14,818 nucleotides of DNA from an uncultured Bacteriovorax sp. (GCA_946482295.1 CAMLRB010000081.1:1-14818); one strand, 5' to 3'. Shown: positions 1 to 7,541, numbered from the stretch's first letter. Notes: generated by a model not told the origin, from the sequence alone. A program made the numbers and translations.

Positions 1-162
1 TGTCTTAGGACCATAACATCTGAAAATACGACGATACCTAAATTAAAAACAAGAGACAATTCAAAACGGCATAGAATCGATTCAGTTTTAAACTCAAAGC
101 AATTAAACGAGTATCTACAGTACGGGAAATTCAAAGACGAAAATTTGTTAAGCTTGGTATGA
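1..162 (+). CDS. C-terminal fragment of an unknown protein (5' end outside window)
   Basis: Frame 1 is open from the first base to a TGA at 160-162, giving 53 residues that end in ENLLSLV. The TGA overlaps the ATG of the next gene in an ATGA arrangement (159-162), which is typical of translationally coupled neighbours and is the main reason to believe this is coding. The fragment is polar and rich in Lys, Arg, Asn and Ser, with no membrane segment or motif I recognise. I cannot assign a family from this tail. Base composition is AT-rich, like the following gene and unlike the rest of the window. Confidence 0.6.
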   Translation, partial: CLRTITSENTTIPKLKTRDNSKRHRIDSVLNSKQLNEYLQYGKFKDENLLSLV

Positions 163-563
163 ATTCGATAAAGTTACAAGATTTCAAATTTGGAAAGAAA
201 ATATCTAAGCAATTGGGATTAAGAATGAAAGAAAAAATATTATACGATGATTTAGAAAAGAAGTTTAAATCTAAATACAATATGGGAATTACAATTGCTA
301 TAATTTTAATGATATTGTTCTTCTCTCTTGCTTTAAAGGGTGAATACTTTCTTATATTTTTTATTATTCAAGCTATTTTAATTTTTCCTTTTCTTCCAAA
401 TTATTTGTTTTTAAAGCAAATAATTTGTCCAAGTTGCCATAAAAAATATTTCACACCTTTTTTTGCAAGCAAAAAAGATATTAAGAGTCTGCTTAAATCT
501 AATCCTAAATGTGTAAATTGCTATTATAAGTCTGAAATAATTTCTGAATACAAAACCATGTAA
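159..563 (+). CDS. Small membrane protein with C-terminal zinc ribbon
   Basis: This 134-residue protein begins with a basic cytoplasmic stretch (residues 1-41), followed by two closely spaced hydrophobic helices (about 42-59 and 62-79). After them comes a four-cysteine ribbon, C90-P-S-C93 and C118-V-N-C121, which looks like a zinc-binding treble-clef or ribbon. The two helices form a hairpin, so both termini probably lie on the same side, most likely the cytoplasm. The start overlaps the previous stop by ATGA; no good Shine-Dalgarno sequence is seen, consistent with coupling. GC content is very low (about a quarter in sampled lines), which may mark recent acquisition. Function unknown; such ribbons often bind nucleic acid or serve as structural caps, but nothing here shows which. 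Confidence 0.75.
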   Translation: MNSIKLQDFKFGKKISKQLGLRMKEKILYDDLEKKFKSKYNMGITIAIILMILFFSLALKGEYFLIFFIIQAILIFPFLPNYLFLKQIICPSCHKKYFTPFFASKKDIKSLLKSNPKCVNCYYKSEIISEYKTM

Positions 564-573
564 TAAAAAAGAT

Positions 574-617
574 CTCTATTTAAAAACTTTAAAGCAATAG
601 AGGCACGTATTTTTTTT
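574..617 (+). terminator. Possible intrinsic terminator of the plus-strand pair
   Basis: CTCTATT (574-580) and AATAGAG (596-602) can form a 7-bp stem with a 15-base loop just after the stop at 563. A run of eight T follows at 610-617, but it starts 7 bases beyond the stem, so this is not a textbook terminator. A competing inverted repeat, TTAAAGCAA (589-597) with TTGCTTTAA (616-624), shares part of the right arm. Termination is plausible from position alone. Confidence 0.4.
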
Positions 618-758
618 GCTTTAAGAATACCCCCGGTTTTTGGAATTTCTTACCATCTTTAAATTTTTATATAATCTTCTAAAATCAACCTAAGAAAGAA
701 TCTTCATAATAAGACATTTCAGTCTTCAGTTACCTTTTATTCTGAGTCAATACGCCTG

Positions 759-782
759 CAAAAAGAGACAGCCCGAGCTGCC
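759..782 (-). terminator. Intrinsic terminator of the five-gene export operon
   Basis: Read on the minus strand, GGCAGC (782-777), a UCGG tetraloop and GCTGTC (772-767) form a 6-bp stem (one G-U pair), followed by TCTTTTTG. The hairpin begins 2 bases past the TAG of the 81-residue lipoprotein gene. Stem, tight loop and U tract together make a convincing rho-independent terminator and mark the operon's 3' end. Confidence 0.85.
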
Positions 783-784
783 TC

Positions 785-1030
785 CTACTGCATGAGTTTA
801 AGAACGTCTTCTTCGCTTAATCGACATTGGACGCGAGCGCGGTGAGCGCTGACGACAAGACTGCTAAGTGAGTCTGATTTTAGCAGAGAGACTTCGCAGA
901 GGTTGGCGACACCACCTGAATCAGATCCAGATTGACCAGGAGTCTGCGGAGTAGTTTGGCCACCACTTCCACCACCGCAAGCGACGATGAAGAAAAGCAG
1001 AAATGAACAAAGACCTATTTGTCTTATCAT
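785..1030 (-). CDS. Small lipoprotein, last gene of the export operon
   Basis: The 81-residue product has a lipoprotein signal: M-I-R, a hydrophobic core and a lipobox ending IVAC with Cys18 as the lipidation site. A glycine-, serine-, threonine- and proline-rich linker (19-41) follows, then a short C-terminal domain with two cysteines, C45 and C69, able to form one disulfide. It should be a membrane-anchored periplasmic or outer-membrane protein. The residue after Cys18 is Gly, not Asp, so the classical inner-membrane retention signal is absent. The ATG overlaps the preceding TGA (ATGA at 1027-1030) and has GGAGG upstream. No family is recognised. A terminator follows at once. Confidence 0.8.
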   Translation of the reverse strand: MIRQIGLCSFLLFFIVACGGGSGGQTTPQTPGQSGSDSGGVANLCEVSLLKSDSLSSLVVSAHRARVQCRLSEEDVLKLMQ

Positions 1031-1674
1031 TTTTCCTCCACAGGTCTCAGGGAGAGACGAAAGAAGCGATTGTTATAATTTTTGATGTTGCGATAATATA
1101 CTTCCAAAACAGTCGAGAGAGTTTCGTTAAGCTGACATAGTTCCAGTGCACTTCCCGTTCTTTTGAAATCGATAACAACAATGTTGTCTTTCAAACGCGC
1201 TTGCAAGTATTGAGAATAGTCTGGGCGTAATTCACCTGCAAAAAAGATTGATCGAATATGAGCACTCTTAATGGCAAAACCGTTCTCAAACTTTGTTCCG
1301 ACGAGATCTTGAAAATCGTTTGAATCGATTCGCCAGTGCATTGAATAGGGATACTTTTCTTCAACCCATTCTTTTTTTGATAACTCAATTACGGCCATCG
1401 CTTTTTGATGAATGCTATCAGCGAGACGCTCGATTTCAGGCAGATTTGATTGAGCATCACCTTTGGCCAATACCTTCTCAACTTTTTTTGTCTCTTGCTT
1501 AATTTTGGCAAGCAAAACTCGTATATCTCCATGCTCATTCATCGCCTCGCAAATTTTCAGGACTTCATCTTTTTTCTCATCATCTATATTCCAAAAAAAA
1601 GATTTTTCATGAACAGTGATATAACAACCACTAAGGAGTGCACTCAACGCTATCAAAAAAAGTTTTGTTTTCAC
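1027..1674 (-). CDS. Lipoprotein of unknown function, GTG start
   Basis: This is a 215-residue protein with a lipoprotein signal peptide (MKTKLFLIALSALLSGC; lipobox LSGC, Cys17). A helical, Lys/Glu-rich segment (about 31-105) is followed by a mixed region with several aromatic residues (W107, F121, F129). Two further Cys, at 42 and near residue 180, could form a disulfide. The start codon is GTG (1674-1672), overlapping the upstream TAG by one base (TAGTG), with a strong GGGAGGA sequence 4-5 bases before it; no upstream ATG fits. It is the fourth gene of the operon and overlaps the fifth by 4 bases. No family is recognised; an envelope location is well supported, the role unknown. Confidence 0.85.
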   Translation of the reverse strand: MKTKLFLIALSALLSGCYITVHEKSFFWNIDDEKKDEVLKICEAMNEHGDIRVLLAKIKQETKKVEKVLAKGDAQSNLPEIERLADSIHQKAMAVIELSKKEWVEEKYPYSMHWRIDSNDFQDLVGTKFENGFAIKSAHIRSIFFAGELRPDYSQYLQARLKDNIVVIDFKRTGSALELCQLNETLSTVLEVYYRNIKNYNNRFFRLSLRPVEEK

Positions 1675-2069
1675 TATTCCTCCCTCTCCATTTCATCTAA
1701 TTGCCTTTCTAAGAGGATTTTATGAAGGACACTATTCATTCTGATTGTCTTAATAAAATCGGCCATTTCACTTGCCGGTAAGACTTGAGCATTCGCTCGT
1801 GCAAAATAGTTACGTTCTTTGGCCAATTGATCATTTTTTGCAATTTCAAGACGAATTTCTTCATTCGTTTTATTCAAAAGGTCTGTTTCTAATTCTTCGG
1901 CCGTTGGAACATTATCTTTCACGACGATGGCCTGAATTTTATTCTCCTCTTTAACTGAAAGTTCTGTCGCTTTTTTTACAGATTTTGTGAATTCCGACTC
2001 TTTTTTATAAGAAAAAACTAATGCTGCTGCAGCAACAACAGCAGCTGTGAAAATGATTTTACTTTTCAT
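1674..2069 (-). CDS. Small N-terminally anchored or exported helical protein
   Basis: The 131-residue product starts with MKSK and an alanine/valine-rich hydrophobic stretch (5-20) ending VFSYKKE. No clear signal-peptidase site (A-x-A) or lipobox follows, so it is most likely an uncleaved anchor holding the rest in the periplasm. The remainder is strongly charged and predicted helical (Lys/Glu-rich 22-60, then 62-95, ending EREE), with no cysteines. The ATG lies inside the end of the preceding gene (11-base overlap), and GGGGGAG sits 5 bases upstream, fixing the start. Third gene of the operon. Size and shape would suit a scaffold or adaptor for its exported neighbours, but that is a guess. 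Confidence 0.8.
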   Translation of the reverse strand: MKSKIIFTAAVVAAAALVFSYKKESEFTKSVKKATELSVKEENKIQAIVVKDNVPTAEELETDLLNKTNEEIRLEIAKNDQLAKERNYFARANAQVLPASEMADFIKTIRMNSVLHKILLERQLDEMEREE

Positions 2070-3015
2070 TGATCTCCCCCAATTTAAGAAGTACGGGTTG
2101 TCCTTCTACTCTGCTTGAAAACAGAATTACTTTTTTATTTTGCACAACACTCATATGCTCAGAGAGATCCAACGTTTTAGGTTTGAACAAGAGGTTCACT
2201 AGATTTAGTAAATACTTTTCAGATGATGATCCTTCAACCGATTCATCGAGCATAACACCAAGACGGTATCCCAATTTGATGGCCTTTTGTGTAAGTGAAT
2301 CACTTCCACTTAGTGTTTTATCAATAAGAGGCGCGAGTTTTCCATTATAGAATTTTTCAAGCGACTGTGAAGCTTCAAGGGGCAATTGAACGGTGCTTGG
2401 AACTTTGACCATTAATTGTGCTCTTCCATTTAGTAAATCACATGCAAGATCTCGACCCTCTACTTCTACAACAACTTTTCCAATGCGATCTTTTTTAATG
2501 TTTAAACCGACATCTTCTAATGAAAGCTTTCTTGAAAAATTAACAAAAGAATCTGGAGTCACCTCAATGATAAAATCAGAGGCATCACCTAAATTGATAG
2601 ATGTGAAACTTTTCAGTTGATAGAAATAAGGAAGTGGCGCCTTATCTGTTTCAGTAACGACACCTTCTTTATCTGTAAAAGCTTCAGCTGACATTGTATT
2701 AAAATCTACATCGTTAATAGAAAATCTCGCTTTAAAAGTATTTTGCATTGGCAGTGGAAGCGCCATTTTGCGAAATCTTTCAATCTTTTCCGCTAACCTA
2801 GCGTCAGGTGAATCGTTTTTGTACGTTTCATAAATTGTTTTGTAACTTTCACAGCTTTTAATCAATTCCTGTTCTACAAGAGTGAGTCCCCTTGAGAACT
2901 CACTTTCTTGAGGGGCCATCCAAAATGGGCCTTGTGCCCATTTTGAATTTGCAGAAACTGTAGAAAAAGGAATTATAAGTGAAACAAGAGATGCTGTTAT
3001 TAATGATGTTTTCAT
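2059..3015 (-). CDS. Secreted protein of unknown function
   Basis: I choose the ATG at 3015 rather than the one two codons upstream (3021): AAAGGA (3023-3028) is 7 bases from the former and only 1 from the latter. The 318-residue product has a Sec signal peptide (MKTSLITASLVSLIIPFSTVSA, cleavage after VSA near residue 22). The mature part opens with an aromatic patch (WAQGPFWMAP), then mixed alpha/beta sequence with alternating hydrophobic strands (for example VVVEVEGRD, AQLMVKVP) and a final helical half. Two cysteines could form one disulfide. It follows the first operon gene after 23 bases and overlaps the third. No family is recognised. A soluble or peripheral periplasmic/outer-membrane protein is likely. 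Confidence 0.85.
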   Translation of the reverse strand: MKTSLITASLVSLIIPFSTVSANSKWAQGPFWMAPQESEFSRGLTLVEQELIKSCESYKTIYETYKNDSPDARLAEKIERFRKMALPLPMQNTFKARFSINDVDFNTMSAEAFTDKEGVVTETDKAPLPYFYQLKSFTSINLGDASDFIIEVTPDSFVNFSRKLSLEDVGLNIKKDRIGKVVVEVEGRDLACDLLNGRAQLMVKVPSTVQLPLEASQSLEKFYNGKLAPLIDKTLSGSDSLTQKAIKLGYRLGVMLDESVEGSSSEKYLLNLVNLLFKPKTLDLSEHMSVVQNKKVILFSSRVEGQPVLLKLGEINEK

Positions 3016-3038
3016 TGTCATATCCTTTTAATTTAAAA

Positions 3039-4649
3039 TTAGTTGTACGTTGTAATCCAAGGCTTATAGATAACTTTCTTGCTAGAAAATCTCTCTTTCA
3101 GCTGAGCATCTTGGATGTTTGTATAGTTAGTTGTTGCCGTGCTACTTCCAAAAACCGCCTGTAGAACATCAAGAGCAATTGCAGCGCCTACGCAGTAAGC
3201 ATTTCCTGGACATGTTTTCTTGAGGGAGTCGGAAAGAACAACTGCTCCTGTTTTATCCGGTTGAGGAAGAACAAGTTGACCAGCATTAGCAACCGCTGGT
3301 AATCCAATAGCTGCAAGTCTTCCGAAAATATTATTTCTCATGTCTCGCTCAACATCTGCCTTTTGTTCATCTGACATCGAATTGGCCTGATCTTGTTCTT
3401 CCCAAGTTACTTTGAACTCATCTCTAAAGAAATTTCTCTCTTCAATACTTGTTGTTTTTTTAGAGCTAAAAAATCCGCCTCTAGTTTTACTCTTCACAAT
3501 CTTTTGGTACATTTTGTACATGTTGTATTCGGCCGTTGCTTCTAATAAAAATGCTGTTGGATATTCATAAGAAACAGTCATTCCGTAGTTCATCCCTTCG
3601 ACATTTGTTGGTACTGTAATTTCGAATTCCTGAGGGTGCAGCATTGGGCATGTACCTAAGAGAGAAAGTCGAACGTTACCACTCATAGTATCTGGATAAG
3701 CCGAAAGCTTAAGTGCACCTTCGTCGTACTTTCCTGCAATGTCATAACCAAGAATCGCTCCGCCAGTTGGGATATTGCTTAAATCTGCAATGTTAGTTGT
3801 GATCACTGCATTTTGTGTGCTGATTTTTTTGAAATCAAATTGTGGGTTAGATGCGCGTAGGTCATCGATGTTTTGATCCCAATTACTTTCAAAAAGAATC
3901 CCTGCGCGAGCACCTTCCATTTGAGCAAAGCTTCCGTACATGGCGTGGAAGTCACCACGAATCTTCATAAGACGGCCGCTCATTTTTGACCATGAGTCTT
4001 CCTGATCTGTTAATTCTTGTTGATAGGCCGCAACTTTAGCTTTTTTCTTTTCATAGTCTTTGATTTCCTTTGCGCGTTCTGAAGCTTTAGCTCTTCGAGA
4101 TTTGCTAACTTCATTTCTCTCTTTTTGAAGAGTATAGATCTCACGATTAATTTCGTCACAAGCTGAAGTACAAGATTCTGCCTTAGATGTGAACTCTGTA
4201 ATTCTCTCTTCGATCGTTGTCAAGCGAAGATCAAGGGCCATAATTTCATCAAGTTTTGCGAGTGTCACGTAGTCAGCTAGATCTTCATTGGCCTCTGCAA
4301 TTTTCTTACGGATTTCATCATTTTCTTTTTTAGCATTAAGTTCTTCTTCAGTGAGCGCATTCATCTTTGCAATGATGTTTGCGCTGCTCTTTTGAAGACT
4401 GGCCATTTCTTTACAAAAACCGACGTTAGCATTGATTGTATGTAGCCCCTTCACTATCGAGCGAGCTGAATTCGGTGGCATAACATAGATCACACGCATG
4501 TCAGTATCGTCTGCAACAAGATTAGAATTCGTCGTGTTCAGAATCGTACTTAGATAAGTTGTGTTCTTTGGATAAATTGTCGGCAGGGCCTGGGCCTGCG
4601 ACATCAATACACTACTGGTTAAGAGACAGAGAGCGATTTTCTTTTTCAT
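3039..4649 (-). CDS. Secreted coiled-coil protein, first gene of the sigma-54 operon
   Basis: The start at 4649 is preferred over the ATG five codons upstream: AAGGGG (4656-4661) lies 6 bases before it and would otherwise be inside the coding sequence. The 536-residue protein has a Sec signal peptide (MKKKIALCLLTSSVLMSQAQA, cleavage after AQA at 21). A long charged coiled coil (about 80-235) contains C160 and C164. A beta-rich middle (about 250-365) includes GGAILGYDIAG and C334. Next comes a helical region (365-445), then an Ala/Gly-rich hydrophobic tail (443-505) with C480 and C486. No family is recognised. It leads an operon of exported proteins behind a sigma-54 promoter, so it is probably the main structural member of an inducible envelope complex (inference). 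Confidence 0.87.
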   Translation of the reverse strand: MKKKIALCLLTSSVLMSQAQALPTIYPKNTTYLSTILNTTNSNLVADDTDMRVIYVMPPNSARSIVKGLHTINANVGFCKEMASLQKSSANIIAKMNALTEEELNAKKENDEIRKKIAEANEDLADYVTLAKLDEIMALDLRLTTIEERITEFTSKAESCTSACDEINREIYTLQKERNEVSKSRRAKASERAKEIKDYEKKKAKVAAYQQELTDQEDSWSKMSGRLMKIRGDFHAMYGSFAQMEGARAGILFESNWDQNIDDLRASNPQFDFKKISTQNAVITTNIADLSNIPTGGAILGYDIAGKYDEGALKLSAYPDTMSGNVRLSLLGTCPMLHPQEFEITVPTNVEGMNYGMTVSYEYPTAFLLEATAEYNMYKMYQKIVKSKTRGGFFSSKKTTSIEERNFFRDEFKVTWEEQDQANSMSDEQKADVERDMRNNIFGRLAAIGLPAVANAGQLVLPQPDKTGAVVLSDSLKKTCPGNAYCVGAAIALDVLQAVFGSSTATTNYTNIQDAQLKERFSSKKVIYKPWITTYN

Positions 4650-4655
4650 TTGATT

Positions 4656-4704
4656 CCCCTTCAATCAATTCGTTTAAAACTGGTCAAACCAATTTTTGAA
4701 GGGG
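4656..4704 (-). promoter_or_regulatory. Inverted repeat that could mask the operon's ribosome binding site
   Basis: On the minus strand CCCCTTCAA (4704-4696) is the exact 9-base complement of TTGAAGGGG (4664-4656), and the latter contains the Shine-Dalgarno AAGGGG of the first operon gene. An RNA including both arms could fold with the ribosome site closed; the 31-base interval is the loop. The upstream arm straddles the start expected for the sigma-54 promoter (about 4699), so transcripts from that promoter would lack most of it. A DNA-level operator is the alternative reading. Confidence 0.55.
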
Positions 4705-4710
4705 GATAGA

Positions 4711-4725
4711 GCAATGGTTGTGCCA
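4711..4725 (-). promoter_or_regulatory. Sigma-54 (RpoN) promoter of the export operon
   Basis: The minus strand reads TGGCAC-AACCA-TTGC (4725 to 4711), an exact match to the sigma-54 core consensus TGGCAC-N5-TTGC, with GG at -24 and GC at -12 in correct spacing. It lies 62 bases upstream of the 536-residue gene's ATG in the correct orientation, giving an expected start near 4699 and a leader of about 50 bases. Such promoters require an AAA+ activator with a GAFTGA loop; one is encoded at 9100-10449. No convincing -35/-10 pair is seen in this gap. Confidence 0.88.
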
Positions 4726-4765
4726 ACCCTATCTATTTAATTTTACAGAGAAAAACATCATCTTA

Positions 4766-4792
4766 TGTATCCTTAAAGAATACATTGTGTAT
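4766..4792. promoter_or_regulatory. Candidate upstream activator site: TGTAT/ATACA palindrome plus a third half-site
   Basis: TGTATCCTTAAAGAATACA (4766-4784) is a near-perfect 19-base palindrome (8 of 9 pairs match around a central A). A further TGTAT sits at 4788-4792, so three half-sites lie within 27 bases. The palindrome centre is about 76 bases upstream of the expected sigma-54 start, where enhancer-type activators usually bind. It has no loop and only a distant T run on the minus strand, so it is a poor terminator for the gene ending at 4809, although that role cannot be excluded. Confidence 0.6.
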
Positions 4793-4808
4793 CATTTATA
4801 ATACTCCA

Positions 4809-7541
4809 CTATTGAATCATCATTCTTCCCATTTTCTTTTTTTGTCTATCTGTAAAATTATTCGGAGAAACTTTTTTAAGTGCATCTAAAACTCTTTTTT
4901 GAAGTTCAAGTAATCGATATAAATTTACTGAATAATGAATGCGATCATTTTCTAAATCTGCCAGCGATGGGAGTGAAAAAAGTTGTTGTTTGCCATTAAT
5001 TAATAATTTAATGACCACTTGGCCGGAATCATCAATCGTAAGCGACTTTTTGAGAATACGGTTTTCTAAGAACTGTTCTAAACTTGAAATATCTTTCGCT
5101 TTTATAAATTGATCATAGCCTTGCAGTGTGAGATACCTGGAATTTTCTTGTAGTTTATCTTTTATAAGGTATGTAATGAGATTCTTCATAAGCAGGCGAT
5201 TCGATACAACAGCATAGGCCAGTTCATCTTGAATAGTGACATTTTCCAGAAACAAAAAATGTTGTGAAGTTTTCAATTGATCAAAAATCAATTCACCGGA
5301 AAGAAGAGCTTCTTGAGAAATCGCAGCTTGAATTAGTGTTAAATTATTTCTCAACAGATAATAGGCGCTGGAGTTTTTATTGGTTTCTGCATTTCTTGCA
5401 CCGATTCTCAGGACATTCTCGATCCCACTTCTCCACTCTTCTGTTTTAATGTCAACAAAGGGAAAAAAGACGAGCAACTGAGAAGTGCTCCTTTCTAAAG
5501 CTCGCGTGGAGATGAAGTCCTCCATTACCTCATTTTTTCGCTCAGATTCATCATTTTTCATATAAATGTATTTTTGAAACAAAGAGGAAAATTTTGAAAC
5601 AGGTAAGTGGAAAAAAACATTTTCTTTTTTCGACTCTTTAAGCTTCTTTAAAAGTGGCATGAATCTCTCTCGTTGGAACTTCAACAAATTCTCATTTTCA
5701 CTCGAAGTATAAATGGCCCTGATTGGATTTTCTTTAACATTGATAATACCAAAAGCTTGATTTAAACCCGCAACACAGTTTTCAAAATCTCGACCGGCAG
5801 TTGAATTGAACATATCTTGAAAGTCTGAAAAGGTTTCGAAGCTGTTTTTAAACTTTTGTATATCCATATCCAGAGATCTCATATCTTCATAAAGAGCTGA
5901 TTTATAATTTTGAAGATTAGGAATTGAATTAAGTTGATAGCTCAAGAGAATTTCGCATGATCGTATCTGACTATTAAGCGCTACTTTATTGATTTCAAGA
6001 TTGGTTAAACTCGTGTCTCTTATATCGGAGAGCAGATCCATTGTTTCTCTATGTTGAGCATCAATTATGATGGCCAGTTCCTTTATCATAGTCATTGTTT
6101 CAATCTGAATCTGGATCGTTTGCTTTTGAAGAAGTAAAACATCATCGAGCTTTTGATCGATGATTCCGAGTTTTGATAAAACCTCATTCTTGAAAGCAGC
6201 ATCGGGATCAGGATTTAAACCTAAGAGTTTCATTGCTGGACCTGATGATAAAGCACTCATAGCTCCCATAACTCCGCCTTTTTTTAGTCCATCAAGAATC
6301 ATATTGGCCGTTGAAAAAATTGCGCTGGCCTTTTTGGTTGTTTCGATCGCTTTCTTAACACCATTAGGAAGCTCGAGATTCAGAATCTTTGCAATCTTTT
6401 CTGTACTATCGAGAATAATATTGAAATTGTTATTAAGTTTTTCGGCCTTGTGAACAACAGTTATAAAATTATCATTGAGAGAAATTTGCTTACTTAAAAT
6501 ACTAGGATTAGTTTCATCTTCATTCATTGGTTTTCCAATGAAAACTGATTCATAAAGAAATTTATTTATTCTCTTCCCACTGATTGAAGGATCGTATTTA
6601 GAACTTAACTCGAATAAGTTAGAGGAATCTTGTGCCAATCCTTTCATGGCCACTCCTAAATCACGATAGTCCTTTTTCATTTCTTTTTGATAATCGTTTA
6701 TTCCATTTAGTAACGCCTTAACCTCTTCAACTTTAAGCGCAACATCTTTTACATTCTGATAGGCTTTTAAAATTTCTTTAAATGTTTTCTTCTCTTTTAA
6801 TTTGTCGTGGATTTTAAAAGCTACAACACCTATAAGCATGGTTGTTAATTGTTCGTCTTGATTGAGATTCGAGTTTTTGAATAATGAATCATACTTTTTA
6901 ACTGTCGGAAGAGATTCATTGATCATTGTCAATAACATCGAGGGACTATTCTGGCCTGCATTTTCTAGCTTAGACCTTAAAGCAGGAAAATGAATATTGA
7001 TATCATTCAATATGAAATCAGCAATAAGTGAAGTGTTCTCTGAAATTCTTTGTTCATAAATATTGAAAATATTTTTGAGCAGTTCTTTTTTTACCGTTGC
7101 GACCGAATTCATAATGAACTGCTGCTCGAATGAGAGGCCTGTAAATTTCTCATCTAAATTGATTAAAGTCTTATTCAGAAATTCTTTATCATTTTTGAAT
7201 TTTGAACCGTAAAACAAGAAATCATTTTTTAGAACAATAGAATTGTTATTGATCTCTTCGATCACTAACGAGATATCTTCTAGCGAGAGCGGTTTCACAT
7301 TTTGGTCAATATATTTTTTATTTTCGTTATAGACACTCTTTGCTAAATATTCAGGTAGTGCGAGATTACCCCGAGAGGATGAAAACAACTGCTCCCATAG
7401 TTTTATGGCCTGTGAATCTCCCTCCATTTGATGATTAATGATTGTCGCAGCTTTGCTTATTTCAGGTTTAGAATCTTTTGAACATGAGCCTAGAAGTAAA
7501 GATGCAATCGTAAGTATTAGGATTCCAGAATTATTTTTCAT
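4809..7541 (-). CDS. Large, mainly alpha-helical lipoprotein
   Basis: The 910-residue product has a lipoprotein signal (hydrophobic core, lipobox LLGSC, Cys20; Ser at +2). The rest is almost entirely predicted helix. Residues 30-400 are helical and charged. Residues 405-440 form a Gly/Ala/Met-rich hydrophobic hairpin-like segment (containing GGVMGAMSALSSGPAM). Residues 452-520 form a regular coiled coil (DQKLDDVLLLQKQ onwards). The C-terminal 390 residues are again helical. A long helical bundle around a short hydrophobic hairpin recalls alpha-helical pore-forming toxins, but no family signature is recognised. The ATG directly follows the TAA of the 428-residue lipoprotein gene with no spacer and only a weak ribosome site, so the two are co-translated. 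It ends 160 bases before the export operon. Confidence 0.85.
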   Translation of the reverse strand: MKNNSGILILTIASLLLGSCSKDSKPEISKAATIINHQMEGDSQAIKLWEQLFSSSRGNLALPEYLAKSVYNENKKYIDQNVKPLSLEDISLVIEEINNNSIVLKNDFLFYGSKFKNDKEFLNKTLINLDEKFTGLSFEQQFIMNSVATVKKELLKNIFNIYEQRISENTSLIADFILNDINIHFPALRSKLENAGQNSPSMLLTMINESLPTVKKYDSLFKNSNLNQDEQLTTMLIGVVAFKIHDKLKEKKTFKEILKAYQNVKDVALKVEEVKALLNGINDYQKEMKKDYRDLGVAMKGLAQDSSNLFELSSKYDPSISGKRINKFLYESVFIGKPMNEDETNPSILSKQISLNDNFITVVHKAEKLNNNFNIILDSTEKIAKILNLELPNGVKKAIETTKKASAIFSTANMILDGLKKGGVMGAMSALSSGPAMKLLGLNPDPDAAFKNEVLSKLGIIDQKLDDVLLLQKQTIQIQIETMTMIKELAIIIDAQHRETMDLLSDIRDTSLTNLEINKVALNSQIRSCEILLSYQLNSIPNLQNYKSALYEDMRSLDMDIQKFKNSFETFSDFQDMFNSTAGRDFENCVAGLNQAFGIINVKENPIRAIYTSSENENLLKFQRERFMPLLKKLKESKKENVFFHLPVSKFSSLFQKYIYMKNDESERKNEVMEDFISTRALERSTSQLLVFFPFVDIKTEEWRSGIENVLRIGARNAETNKNSSAYYLLRNNLTLIQAAISQEALLSGELIFDQLKTSQHFLFLENVTIQDELAYAVVSNRLLMKNLITYLIKDKLQENSRYLTLQGYDQFIKAKDISSLEQFLENRILKKSLTIDDSGQVVIKLLINGKQQLFSLPSLADLENDRIHYSVNLYRLLELQKRVLDALKKVSPNNFTDRQKKKMGRMMIQ

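Noticed and set aside
4766..4784. Intrinsic terminator of the 910-residue gene
   Set aside because: The palindrome has no loop, is AT-rich and its T run is about 8 bases away; a regulatory site is the better reading, so I did not list it as a terminator.
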